In this document: positions 1 to 11,331 of the stretch, one piece after another
Layout: each line of letters starts with the position of its first letter
How positions within the stretch are numbered: the stretch's first letter is position 1
Assembly: GCA_023053685.1 (NCBI GenBank)
Contig: JALIGW010000059.1
Coordinates: 372,001-436,000 of the forward strand
From: Diadophis punctatus similis
Lineage: Eukaryota > Chordata > Lepidosauria > Squamata > Dipsadidae
Direction of reading: 5' to 3'
DNA: 64,000 nt
Translations under genes and position numbers: made by a program
Notes under the pieces: generated by a model
What the model saw: the letters and a program-made list of their open reading frames with translations, nothing else
Told to the model about the DNA's origin: nothing
Database searches by the model: none

Positions 1-43
1 GAAAAAGAAACAGATATTCCTGTTTCCTAGGGTCTGGAAAGCC

Positions 44-209
44 GAATTCTCACACCATTTTCAGATCCGAGCATTCCCTGAGCAGATAGCCCAACCCGTA
101 TCATACAATTTACCTTAGGACTCAATTCAGCCCGAAAACTTCACTATTGACACAGAGCTCAGAAATGAAAAAGAAACAGTTATTCCTGTTCGCTAGGGTC
201 TGGAAAACC
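44..209. repeat. Example of the long (166-bp) satellite monomer
   Basis: This monomer is set to begin at its EcoRI site. It contains the 9 extra bases ttaggactc after tttacc, just before aattcagccc, which make it 166 bp. It ends at ggaaaacc before the next gaattc at 210. Many long monomers instead read catagaactg at the same place, which gives a second long subtype. The start point is a convention; the array has no natural unit boundary. Confidence 0.93.
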
Positions 210-366
210 GAATTCTCACACCATTTTCAGATCCGAGCTTTCCCTGAGGAGTTAGCCCAAGCCGTATCATAGAATTTACCAATTCAGCCCGAAAACTTCA
301 CTATTGACACAGAGCTCAGAAATGAAAAAGAAACAGTTATTCCTGTTCGCTAGGGTCTGGAAATCC
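210..366. repeat. Example of the short (157-bp) satellite monomer
   Basis: This monomer lacks the 9-base ttaggactc segment and reads tttaccaattcagcccg. It is otherwise collinear with its 166-bp neighbour. In the first kilobase the two lengths alternate (166, 157, 166), which hints at an ancestral dimer of about 323 bp. Elsewhere the order is irregular. Confidence 0.93.
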
Positions 367-3300
367 GAATTCTCACACCATTTTCAGATCCGAGCTTTCC
401 CTGAGGAGTTAGCCCAACCAGTATCACAGAATTTACCTTAGGACTCAATTCAGCCCGAAAACTTCACTTTTGACACAGAGCTCAGAAATGAAAAAGAAAC
501 ACATATTCCTGTTCCCCAGGGTGTGGAAAGCCAAAATCTCACACCATTTTCAGATCCGAGCTTTCCCTGACGAGTTAGCCAAAGTCGTATTTTAGAATTT
601 GCGTTGGGACTCAATTCAGCCCAAAAACTTCACTTTTGACACAGAGCTCAGAAATGAAAAAGAAAGAGTTATTCCTGTTTCTTAGGGTCTGGAAAACCAA
701 ATTCTCACACCATTTTCAGATCCGAGCTTTCCCTGACGAGTTAGCCCAAGGCGTATCTCAGAATTTGCCATAGAACTGAATTCAGCTAGAAAACTTCACT
801 TTTGACACAGAGCTCAGAAATGAATAAGAAACACATATTCCTGTTCCCTAGGGTCTGAAAAGCCGAATTCTCACACCATTTTTAGATCCGAGCTTTCCCT
901 GAGCAGATAGCCCAAACCGTATCATACAATTTACCATAGGACTCAATTCAGCCCGAAAACTTCACTTTTGACACAGAGCTCAGAAACGAAAAAGAAACAC
1001 ATATTCCTGTTCCCCAGGGTCTGGAAAGCCGAATTCTCACACCATTTTCTTATCCAAGCTTTCCTTGACGAGTTAGCCCAAGGCGTATCTCAGAATTTGC
1101 CATAGAACTGAATAAAGCCCGAAAACTTCACTTTTGACACAGAGCTCAGAAACGAAAAAGAAACACATATTCCTGTTCCCCAGGGTCTGGAAAGCCGAAT
1201 TCTCACACCATTTTCAGATCCGAGCTTTCCCTGACGAGTTAGCCCAAGCCGTATCATAGAATTTAACTATTCAGCCTGAAAACTTCACTTTTGACACAGA
1301 GCTCAGAAATGAAAAGAAAGAAATATTCCTGTTCTCCAGGGTCTGGAAAGGCAACATCTCACACCATTTTCAGATCCGAGCTTTGTCTGAGTGGTTAGCC
1401 GAAGCTGTATCACAGAATTTACCAATTCATCCAGAAAACTTCACTTTTGACACAGAGCTCAAAACTGAAAAAGAAAGAGATATTCCTGTTCCCTAGGGTC
1501 TGGAAAGCCGAATTCTCTCACCATTTTGAGATCCGAGCTTTCCCTGAGCAGATAGCCCAACCCGTATCATACAATTTACCTTAGGACTCAATTCAGCCCG
1601 AAAACTTCACTTTTGACACAGAGCTCAGAAATGAAAAAGAAACACATATGCATGCTCTCCAGGGTCTGGAAAGCCAAAATCTCACACCATTTTCAGATCC
1701 GAGCTTTCCCTGAGGAGTTAGCCCAAGCCGTATCATAGAATTTACCAATTCAGCCAGAAAACTTAACTTTTGACACAGAGCTCAGAAATGAAAAAGAAAG
1801 AGATATTCCTGTTTCCTAGGGTCTGGAAAGCCGAATTCTCACACCATTTTCAGATCCGAGCATTCCCTGAGGAGTTAGCCAAAGTCGTATTTTAGAATTT
1901 GCCTTGGGACTCAATTCAGCGCAAAAACTTCACTTTTGACACAGAGCTCAGAAATGAAAAAGAAACAAATATTCATGCTCCCCAGGGTCTGGAAAGGCAA
2001 CATTTCACACCATTTTCAGATCCGAGCTTTGCCAGAGTGGTTAGCCCAAGCCGTATCACAGAATTTACCAATTCATCCAGAAAACTTCACTTTTGACACA
2101 GAGCTCAAAACTGAAAAAGAAAGAGATATTCCTGTTCCCTAGGGTCTGGAAAGCCGAATTCTCACACCATTTTGAGATCCGAGCTTTCCCTGAGCAGATA
2201 GCCCAACCCGTATCATACAATTTACCTTAGGACTCAATTCAGCCCGAAAACTTCACTATTGACACAGAGCTCAGAAATGAAAAAGAAACAGTTATTCCTG
2301 TTCGCTAGGGTCTGGAAAACCGAATTCTCACACCATTTTCAGATCCGAGCTTTCCCTGAGGAGTTAGCCCAAGCCGTATCATAGAATTTACCAATTCAGC
2401 CCGAAAACTTCACTATTGACACAGAGCTCAGAAATGAAAAAGAAACAGTTATTCCTGTTCGCTAGGGTCTGGAAAGCCGAATTCTCACACCATTTTCAGA
2501 TCCGAGCTTTCCCTGAGGAGTTAGCCCAAGGCGTATCTCAGAATTTTCCATAGAACTGAATTCAGCCCGAAAACTTCACTTTTGACACAGAGCTCAGAAA
2601 TCAAAAAGAAAAACGTACTCCTGTTCTCTAGGGTCTGGAAAGCCGAATTCTCACACCATTTTCAGATCCGAGCTTTCCCTGACGAGTTAGCCCAAGGCGT
2701 ATCACAGAATTTTCCATAGAACTGAATTCAGCTAGAAAACTTCACTTTTGACGCAGAGCTCAGAAATGAAAAAGAAACACATATTCCTGAACCCTAGGGT
2801 CTGGAAAGCCGAATTCTCACACCATTTTCAGATTCGAGCTTTCCCTGAGGAGTTAGCCCAAGGTGTATCTCAGAATTTTCCATAGAACTGAATTCAGCTA
2901 GAAAACTTCACTTTTGACGCAGAGCTCAGAAATGAAAAAGAAACACATATTCCTGTTCCCTAGGGTCTGGAAAGCCGAATTGTCACACCATTTTCAGATC
3001 CGAGCTTTCCCTGAGGAGTTAGCCCAACCAGTATCACAGAATTTACCTTAGGACTCAATTCAGCCCGAAAACTTCACTTTTGACACAGAGCTCAGAAATG
3101 AAAAAGAAACAAATATTCCTGTTCCCCAGGGTGTGGAAAGCCTAATTCTCACACCATTTTCAGATCCGAGGTTTCCCTGAGGAGTTAGCCAAAAACCATT
3201 TCAGAATTTGCCTTAGGACTCAATTCAGCCCGAAAACTTCACTTTTGACGCAGAGCTCAGAAATGAAAAAGAAACAGATATTCCTGTTCCCTAGCGTCTG

Positions 3301-3476
3301 GAAAGCCGAATTCTCACGCCATTTTCAGATCCGAGCTTTCCCTGAGGAGTTAGCCCAAGCCGTATCATAGAATTTACCAATAAAGCCCAAAAACTTTACT
3401 TTTGACTCAGAGCTCAGAAATGAAAAAGAAACAGATATTCCTGTTCCCTAGGGTCTGGAAAGCGAATTCTCACACC

Positions 3477-3510
3477 ATTTTCAGATCCGAGCTTTCCCGG
3501 ATCTGAAAAT
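3477..3510. repeat. Fold-back palindrome at the 5' junction of SINE copy 1
   Basis: The satellite sequence attttcagatcc (3477-3488) is followed ten bases later by its exact reverse complement ggatctgaaaat (3499-3510). The stem extends to 13 bp with a loop of 8 if the flanking g:c pair is counted. The right arm belongs neither to the normal satellite order nor, as far as I know, to the SINE. It looks like filler DNA copied from the opposite strand during insertion. Confidence 0.85.
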
Positions 3511-3760
3511 CTGAAGAGCTGAAGTGGTGCAGTGGTTAAATGCTGTGACTGCAGGCTGACTGCTAGTTCAGCAGTTCAGCTGTTCAAATCTCACTAGGCT
3601 CAAGGTTGACTCAGCCTTCCATCCTTCCGAGGTGGGTAAAATGAGGACCCAGATTGTTGGGGGCAATATGCTGAACTCTGTAAACCGCTTAGAGAGTGCT
3701 GTAAAGCACTATGAAGCAGTATATAAGTAAAGTGCTATTGCTATTGCTATTGCTATTCCC
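3494..3760 (+). mobile_element. SINE copy 1 (tRNA-derived, Sauria SINE type) with target duplication
   Basis: This is a non-satellite insert of about 257 bp within a monomer. It is flanked by ttccc at 3494-3498 and 3756-3760, a 5-bp duplication of the satellite sequence gctttccctgac. The first 12 bases (3499-3510) are an inverted satellite fragment. The tRNA-like head follows, with A box tggtgcagtgg (3525-3535) and B box gttcaaatctc (3582-3592). The body includes gaggtgggtaaaatgagg and ctgtaaaccgcttagagag. The end is gtatataagtaaagtgc and a ctattg-repeat tail. From memory of the family, this body and tail are those of Sauria SINEs, whose 3' end resembles Bov-B LINEs. Copy 1 differs from the others by tgctgtgact and gaagcagtat. 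Confidence 0.88.
3525..3592 (+). promoter_or_regulatory. Internal pol III promoter of SINE copy 1 (A and B boxes)
   Basis: The A box is tggtgcagtgg at 3525-3535 and the B box is gttcaaatctc at 3582-3592. The A box fits the tRNA pattern TRGYNNANNGG, and the B box is close to GTTCRANNC. Activity inside satellite heterochromatin is unknown. Confidence 0.7.
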
Positions 3761-5726
3761 TGACGAGTTAGCCCAAGGTGTATTTCAGAATTTGCCGTAG
3801 AACTGAATTCAGCTAGAAAACTTCACTTTTGACACAGAGCTCAGAAATGAATAAGAAACACATATTCCTGTTCCCTAGGTTCTGAAAAGCCGAATTCTCA
3901 CACCATTTTTAGATCCGAGCTTTCCCTGAGCAGATAGCCCAACTGTATCATACAATTTACCATAGGACTCAATTCAGCCCGAAAACTTCACTTTTGACAC
4001 AGAGCTCAGAAACGAATAAGAAACACATATTCCTGTTCCCCAGGGTCTGGAAAGCCGAATTCTCACACCATTTTCTTATCCAAGCTTTCCCTGACGAGTT
4101 AGCCCAAGGCGTATCTCAGAATTTGCCATAGAACTGAATTCAGCTAGAAAACTTCACTTTTGACAGAGAGCTCAGAAATGAAAAAGAAACACATATTCCT
4201 GTTCCCTAGGGTCTGGAAAGCCTAATTCTCACACCATTTTCATATCCGAGCTTTCCCTGAGGAGTTAGCCAAAGTCTTATTTCAGAATTTACCATAGGAC
4301 TCAATTCAGCCCGAAAACTTCACTTTTGACACAGAGCTCAGAAACGAAAAAGAAACACATATTCCTGTTCCCCAGGGTCTGGAAAGCCGAATTCTCACAC
4401 CAGTTTCAGATCCGAGCTTTCCCTGAGGAGTTAGCCCAAGGCGTATCTCAGAATTTGTCATAGAACTGAATTCAGCCCGAAAACTTCACTTTTGACGCAG
4501 AGCTCAGAAATGAAAAAGAAACACATATTCCTGTTCTCCAGGGTCTGGAAAGGCAACATCTCACACCATTTTCAGATCCGAGCTTTGTCTGAGTGGTTAG
4601 CCCAAGGCGTATCTCAGAATTTGCCATAGAACTGAATTCAGCTAGAAAACTTCACTTTTGACAGAGAGCTCAGAAATGAAAAAGAAACACATATTCCTGT
4701 TCCCTAGGGTCTGGAAAGCCGAATTCTCTCACCATTTTGAGATCCGAGCTTTCCCTGAGCAGATAGCCCAACCCGTATCATACAATTTATCTTAGGACTC
4801 AATTCAGCCCGAAAACTTCACTTTTGACACAGAGCTCAGAAATGAAAAAGAAACACATATGCATGCTCTCCAGAGTCTGGAAAGCCAAAATCTCACACCA
4901 TTTTCAGATCCGAGGTTTCCCTGAGGAGTTAGCCCAAGCCGTATCATAGAATTTACCAATTCAGCCAGAAAACTTAACTTTTGACACAGAGCTCAGAAAT
5001 GAAAAAGAAACCGATATTCCTGTTTCCTAGGGTCTGGAAAGCCGAATTCTCACACCATTTTCAGATCCGAGCATTCCCTGAGCAGATAGCCCAACCCGTA
5101 TCATACAATTTACCTTAGGACTCAATTCAGCCCGAAAACTTCACTATTGACACAGAGCTCAGAAATGAAAAAGAAACAGTTATTCCTGTTCGCTAGGGTC
5201 TGGAAATCCGAATTCTCACACCATTTTCAGATCCGAGCTTTCCCTGAGGAGTTAGCCCAACCAGTATCACAGAATTTACCTTAGGACTCAATTCAGCCCG
5301 AAAACTTCACTTTTGACACAGAGCTCAGAAATGAAAAAGAAACACATATTCCTGTTCCCCAGGGTGTGGAAAGCCTAATTCTCACACCATTTTCAGATCC
5401 GAGGTTTCCCTGAGGAGTTAGCCAAAAACCATTTCAGAATTTGCCTTAGGACTCAATTCAGCCCGAAAACTTCACTTTTGACGCAGAGCTCAGAAATGAA
5501 AAAGAAACAGATATTCCTGTTCCCTAGCGTCTGGAAAGCCGAATTCTCACGCCATTTTCAGATCCGAGCTTTCCCTGAGGAGTTAGCCCAAGCCGTATCA
5601 TAGAATTTACCAATAAAGCCCAAAAACTTTACTTTTGACTCAGAGCTCAGAAATGAAAAAGAAACAGATATTCCTGTTCCCTAGGGTCTGGAAAGCGAAT
5701 TCTCACACCATTTTCAGATCCGAGCT
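3761..5726. repeat. Satellite block between SINE copies 1 and 2
   Basis: Satellite monomers only. Sequence 2990-3987, including SINE 1, corresponds to 5223-6220 at an offset of 2233 bp, so the two SINEs lie in two copies of a higher-order unit. The part after SINE 1, to about 5200, corresponds to the part after SINE 4 at an offset of 55598 bp. Shared variants are aggcaacatc near 4550/60150 and the atatgcatgctctcc monomer near 4860/60458. Confidence 0.85.
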
Positions 5727-5743
5727 TTCCCGGATCTGAAAAT
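5710..5743. repeat. Fold-back palindrome at the 5' junction of SINE copy 2
   Basis: The inverted pair attttcagatcc and ggatctgaaaat is preserved without change from copy 1. This shows common descent of the junction. Confidence 0.85.
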
Positions 5744-5993
5744 CTGAAGAGCTGAAGTGGTGCAGTGGTTAAATGCTGCGACTGCAGGCTGACTGCTAGT
5801 TCAGCAGTTCAGCTGTTCAAATCTCACTAGGCTCAAGGTTGACTCAGCCTTCCATCCTTCCGAGGTGGGTAAAATGAGGACCCAGATTGTTGGGGGCAAT
5901 ATGCTGAACTCTGTAAACCGCTTAGAGAGTGCTGTAAAGCACTATGAAGCGGTATATAAGTAAAGTGCTATTGCTATTGCTATTGCTATTCCC
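5727..5993 (+). mobile_element. SINE copy 2 with target duplication
   Basis: This copy has the same element, insertion point and 5-bp flank ttccc (5727-5731 and 5989-5993) as copy 1. It also has the same inverted filler at 5732-5743. It differs from copy 1 by tgctgcgact and gaagcggtat, both shared with copies 3 and 4. It lies 2233 bp after copy 1. It was spread as part of the satellite and not by a fresh insertion. Confidence 0.88.
5758..5825 (+). promoter_or_regulatory. Internal pol III promoter of SINE copy 2
   Basis: The A box is tggtgcagtgg at 5758-5768 and the B box is gttcaaatctc at 5815-5825. Both are identical to those of copy 1. Confidence 0.7.
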
Positions 5994-6409
5994 TGACGAG
6001 TTAGCCCAAGGTGTATTTCAGAATTTGCCGTAGAACTGAATTCAGCTAGAAAACTTCACTTTTGACACAGAGCTCAGAAATGAATAAGAAACACATATTC
6101 CTGTTCCCTAGGTTCTGAAAAGCCGAATTCTCACACCATTTTTAGATCCGAGCTTTCCCTGAGCAGATAGCCCAACTGTATCATACAATTTACCATAGGA
6201 CTCAATTCAGCCCGAAAACTTAACTTTTGACACAGAGCTCAGAAATGAAAAAGAAACAGATATTCCTGTTTCCTAGGGTCTGGAAAGCCGAATTCTCACA
6301 CCATTTTCAGATCCGAGCATTCCCTGAGCAGATAGCCCAACCCGTATCATACAATTTACCTTAGGACTCAATTCAGCCCGAAAACTTCACTATTGACACA
6401 GAGCTCAGA
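5994..6409. repeat. Satellite spacer between SINE copy 2 and the 8.7-kb duplication
   Basis: A few monomers. The correspondence with the sequence after SINE 1 ends near 6220. From there a monomer reading cgaaaacttaacttttgac and agatattcctgtttcctag begins, like those at about 4975 and 60570. The switch marks a recombination junction. Confidence 0.75.
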
Positions 6410-7110
6410 AATGAAAAAGAAACAGTTATTCCTGTTCGCTAGGGTCTGGAAAACCGAATTCTCACACCATTTTCAGATCCGAGCTTTCCCTGAGGAGTTA
6501 GCCCAAGCCGTATCATAGAATTTACCAATTCAGCCCGAAAACTTCACTATTGACACAGAGCTCAGAAATGAAAAAGAAACAGTTATTCCTGTTCGCTAGG
6601 GTCTGGAAATCCGAATTCTCACACCATTTTCAGATCCGAGCTTTCCCTGAGGAGTTAGCCCAAGGCGTATCTCAGAATTTTCCATAGAACTGAATTCAGC
6701 CCGAAAACTTCACTTTTGACACAGAGCTCAGAAATGAAAAAGAAAAACATACTCCTGTTCCCTAGGGTCTGGAAAGCCGAATTCTCACACCCTTTTCAGA
6801 TACGAGCTTTCCCTGACGAGTTAGCCCAAGGCGTATCACAGAATTTTCCATAGAACTGAATTCAGCTAGAAAACTTCACTTTTGACGCAGAGCTCAGAAA
6901 TGAAAAAGAAACACATATTCCTGATCCCTAGGGTCTGGAAAGCCGAATTCTCACACCATTTTCAGATCCGAGCTTTCCCTGACGAGTTAGCCCAAGGCGT
7001 ATCTCAGAATTTGCCATAGAACTGAATTCAGCTAGAAAACTTCACTTTTGACACAGAGCTCAGAAATCAAAAAGAAACACACATTCATGCTCCCCAGGGT
7101 CTGGAAAGCC

Positions 7111-7259
7111 AAAATCTGACACCTTTTTGAGCTTTTCCTGAGGAGTTAGCCCAAGCCGTATCTCAGAATTTACCAATAAAGCCCGAAAACTTCACTTTTG
7201 ACACAGAGCTCAGAAATGAAAAAGAAACAGATATTCCTGTTCCCTAGGGTCTGGAAAGC
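7111..7259. repeat. Example of the 149-bp monomer subfamily with a 7-bp deletion
   Basis: Here the normally invariant accattttcagatccgagc has lost cagatcc and reads accttttt-gagc. The monomer travels with linked variants: ctgacacc in place of ctcacacc, and a preceding unit with gaaatcaaaaagaaacacac and atgctccccag. Other members begin near 9694, 12434, 14049 and 15822, and the type recurs through most of the window, so it is a fixed subfamily. Confidence 0.88.
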
Positions 7260-10200
7260 GAATTCTCACACCATTTTCAGATCCGAGCTTTCCCTGACTT
7301 GTTAGCCAACGTCGTATTTTAGAATTTGCCTTGGGACTCAATTCAGCCCAAAAACTTCACTTTTGACACAGAGCTCAGAAATGAAAAAGAAACAGTTATT
7401 CCTGTTCTCTAGGGTCTCGAAAACCGAATTCTCACACCATTTTCAGATCCGAGCTTTCCCTGAGGAGTTAGCCCAAGCCGTATCATAGAATTTAACTATT
7501 CAGCCTGAAAACTTCACTTTTGACACAGAGCTCAGAAATGAAAAAGAAAGAAATATTCCTGTTCTCCAGGGTCTGGAAAGGCAACATCTCACACCATTTT
7601 CAGATCCGAGCTTTGTCTGAGTGGTTAGCCCAAGCCGTATCACAGAATTTACCAATTCATCCAGAAAACTTCACTTTTGACACAGAGCTCAAAACTGAAA
7701 AAGAAAGAGATATTCCTGTTCCCTAGGGTCTGGAAAGCCGAATTCTCTCACCATTTTGAGATCCGAGCTTTCCCTGAGCAGATAGCCCAACCCGTATCAT
7801 ACAATATACCTTAGGACTCAATTCAGCCCGAAAACTTCACTTTTGACACAGAGCTCAGAAATGAAAAAGAAACACATATGCATGCTCTCCAGGGTCTGGA
7901 AACCAAAATCTCACACCATTTTCAGATCCGAGCTTTCCCTGAGGAGTTAGCCCAAGCCGTATCATAGAATTTACCAATTCAGCCAGAAAACTTAACTTTT
8001 GACACAGAGCTCAGAAATGAAAAAGAAACAGATATTCCTGTTTCCTAGGGTCTGGAAAGCCGAATTCTCACACCATTTTCAGATCCGAGCTTTCCCTGAG
8101 GAGTTAGCCCAAGCCGTATCATAGAATTTAACTATTCAGCCTGAAAACTTCACTTTTGACACAAAGCTCAGAAATGAAAAAGAAACAAATATTCATGCTC
8201 CCCAGGGTCTGGAAAGGCAACATCTCACACCATTTTCAGATCCGAGCATTGCCAGAGTGGTTAGCCCAAGCCGTATCATAGAATTTAACTATTCAGCCTG
8301 AAAACTTCACTTTTGACACAAAGCTCAGAAATGAAAAAGAAACAGATATTCCTGTTCCCTAGGGTCTGGAAAGCCGAATTCTCACACCATTTTGAGATCC
8401 GAGCTTTCCCTGAGCAGATAGCCCAACCCGTATCATACAATTTACCTTAGGACTCAATTCAGCCCGAAAACTTCACTATTGACACAGAGCTCAGAAATGA
8501 AAAAGAAACAGTTATTCCTGTTCCCTAGGGTCTCGAAAACTGAATTCTCACACCATTTTCAGATCCGAGCTTTCCCTGAGGAGTTAGCCCAAGCCGTATC
8601 ATAGAATTTACCAATTCAGCCCGAAAACTTCACTATTGACACAGAGCTCAGAAATGAAAAAGAAACAGTTATTCCTGTTCGCTAGGGTCTAGAAAGCCGA
8701 ATTCTCACACCATTTTCAGATCCGAGCTTTTCCTGAGGAGTTAGCCCAAGGCGTATCTCAGAATTTTCCATAGAACTGAATTCAGCCCGAAAACTTCACT
8801 TTTGACACAGAGCTCAGAAATCAAAAAGAAAAACATACTCCTGTTCCCTAGGGTCTGGAAAGCCGAATTCTCACACCATTTTCAGATCCGAGCTTTCCCT
8901 GACGAATTAGCCCAAGGCGTATCACAGAATTTTCCATAGAACTGAATTCAGCTAGAAAACTTCACTTTTGACGCAGAGCTCAGAAATGAAAAAGAAACAC
9001 ATATTCCTGATCCCTAGGGTCTGGAAAGCCGAATTCTCACACCATTTTCAGATCCGAGCTTTCCCTGAGGAGTTAGCCCAACCCGTATTTCAGAATTTGC
9101 CGTAGGACTCAATTCAGCGCAAAAAATTTACTTTTGACACAGAGCTCAGAACTAAAAAAGAAACACATATTCATGCTCCCCAGGGACTGGAAAGCCAAAA
9201 TCTCACACCATTTTCAGATCCGAGCTTTCCCTGACGAGTTGGCCAAAGTCGTATTTTAGAATTTGCGTTGGGACTCAATTCAGCCCGAAAACTTCACTTT
9301 TGACACAGAGCTCAGAAATGAAAAAGAAAGAGTTATTCCTGTTTCTTAGGGTCTGGAAAGCCAAAATCTCACACCATTTTCAGATCCGAGCTTTCCCTGA
9401 CGAGTAAGCCAAAGTCGTATTTTAGAATTTGCGTTGGGACTCAATTCAGCCCGAAAACTTCACTTTTGACACAGAGCTCAGAAATGAAAAAGAAAGAGTT
9501 ATTCCTGTTTCTTAGGGTCTGGAAAACCAAATTCTCACACCATTTTCAGATCCGAGCTTTCCCTGACGAGTTAGCCCAAGGCGTATCTCAGAATTTGCCA
9601 TAGAACTGAATTCAGCTAGAAAACTTCACTTTTGACACAGAGCTAAGAAATCAAAAAGAAACACACATTCATGCTCCCCAGGGTCTGGAAAGCCAAAATC
9701 TGACACCTTTTTGAGCTTTTCCTGAGGAGTTAGCCCAAGCCGTATCTTAGAATTTACCAATAAAGCCCGAAAACTTCACTTTTGACACAGAGCTCAGAAA
9801 TGAAAAAGAAACAGATATTCCTGTTCCCTAGGGTCTGGAAAGCGAATTCTCACACCATTTTCAGATCCGAGCTTTCCCTGACGAGTTAGCCCAAGGTGTG
9901 TCTCAGAATTTGCCGTAGAACTGAATTCAGCCCGAAAACTTCACTTTTGACACAGAGCTCAGAACTAAAAAAGAAACACATATTCATGCTCCCCAGGGAC
10001 TGAAAAGCCAAAATCTCACACCATTTTCAGATCCGAGCTTTCCCTGACGAGTTGGCCAAATTCGTATTTTAGAATTTGCGTTGGGACTCAATTCAGCCCG
10101 AAAACTTCACTTTTGACACAGAGCTCAGAAATGAAAAAGAAATAGTTATTCCTGTTCCCTAGGGTCTCGAAAACCGAATTCTCACACCATTTTCAGATCC

Positions 10201-11331
10201 GAGCTTTCCCTGAGGAGTTAGCCCAAGCCGTATCATAGAATTTACCAATTCAGTCCGAAAACTTCACTTTTGACACAGAGCTCAGAAATGAAAAAGAAAC
10301 AGATATTCCTGTTTCCTAGGGTCTGGAAAACCGAATTCTCACACCATTTTCAGATCCGAGCTTTCCCAGACAAGATAGCCAAAGTCGTATCATATAATTT
10401 ACCAATTCAGCCAGAAAACTTCACTATTGACAGAGAGCTCAGAAATGAAAAAGAAACAGTTATTCCTGTTCCCTAGGGTCTCGAAAACCGAATTCTCACA
10501 CCATTTTCAGATCCGAGCTTTCCCTGACGAGTTAGCCCAAGGCGTATCTCACAATATTCTATAGAACTGAATTCAACTAGAAAACTTCACTTTTGACGCA
10601 GAGCTCAGAAATGAAAAAGAAACACATATTCCTGTTCCCTAGGGTCTCGAAAGCCGAATTCTCACACCATTTTCAGATCTGAGCTTTCCCTTAGGAGTTA
10701 GCCAACCCGTTTCATAGAATTTACCTTAGGACTCAATTCAGCCCGAAAACATCACTTTTGACACAGAGCTCAGAAATGAAAAAGAAACAGATATTCCTGT
10801 TCCCTAGCGTCTGGAAAACCGAATTCTCACACCATTTTCAGATCCGAGCTTTCCCTACCAAGATAGCCAAAGTCGTATCATAGAATTTACCAATTGAGCC
10901 AGAAAACTTCACTATTGACAGAGAGCTCAGAAATGAAAAAGAAACAGTTATTCCTGTTCCCTAGGGTCTCGAAAACCGAATTCTCACACCATTTTCAGAT
11001 CCGAGCTTTCCCTGAGCAGTTAGCCCAAGCCGTATCATAGAACTTACCTATTCAGTCCGAAAACTTCACTTTTGACACAGAGCTCAGAAATGAAAAAGAA
11101 ACAGATATTCCTGTTCCCTAGGGCCTGGAAAGCCGAATTCTCACACCATTTTCAGATCCGAGCTTTCCCTGAGGAGTTAGCCCAACCCGTATCATAGAAT
11201 TTACCTTAGGACTCAATTCAGCCCGAAAACATCACTTTTGACACAGAGCTCAGAAATGAAAAAGAAACAGATATTCCTGTTCCCTAGTGTCTGGAAAGCC
11301 GAATTCTCACACCATTTTCAGATCCGAGCTT

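Larger units (their letters stand above)
1..3493. repeat. Satellite block upstream of SINE copy 1
   Basis: This block is satellite monomers only. It carries diagnostic variants that return near the end of the window. One is the aaatattcatgctccccag monomer around 1960-1990, which resembles 62215-62235. Another is the cctgaaccctaggg variant near 2790, which recurs near 58550. No coding potential is seen. A 65-codon frame at 1899-2096 starts at an ATG, but it lies out of phase with the commoner frame and is only a by-product of repeat sequence. Confidence 0.85.

Noticed and set aside
1899..2096. 65-codon ATG-initiated frame, with a near-copy at 62148-62345
   Set aside because: It overlaps the commoner frame in another phase, crosses a monomer boundary and exists only in the two copies of that monomer variant. 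It is a chance frame in repeat sequence.
3525..3592. Possible functional tRNA gene at the SINE head
   Set aside because: A and B boxes are present, but no cloverleaf with paired acceptor and anticodon stems is evident, and the segment continues into a SINE body and tail.
3716..3730. TATA-like gtatataagta in the SINE 3' part as a promoter
   Set aside because: This is a constant part of the 3' tail region of the SINE family, and no gene lies downstream.
3731..3757. ctattg hexamer run as an independent microsatellite
   Set aside because: It is the usual 3' tail of the SINE and has the same number of units in all four copies.
7520..7726. Recurrent 68-codon open frames, more than 25 in the window (e.g. 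7520, 11238, 25281, 42087, 55661)
   Set aside because: Nearly all begin at TTG in ttgacacagagc, not at ATG, and end at the monomer's own ccctag. They appear wherever a subfamily lacks the usual in-frame TAG/TAA. Their similarity follows from the satellite, and monomer lengths of 157 and 166 are not multiples of three, so frames do not continue. No start context, splice structure or domain supports a gene.
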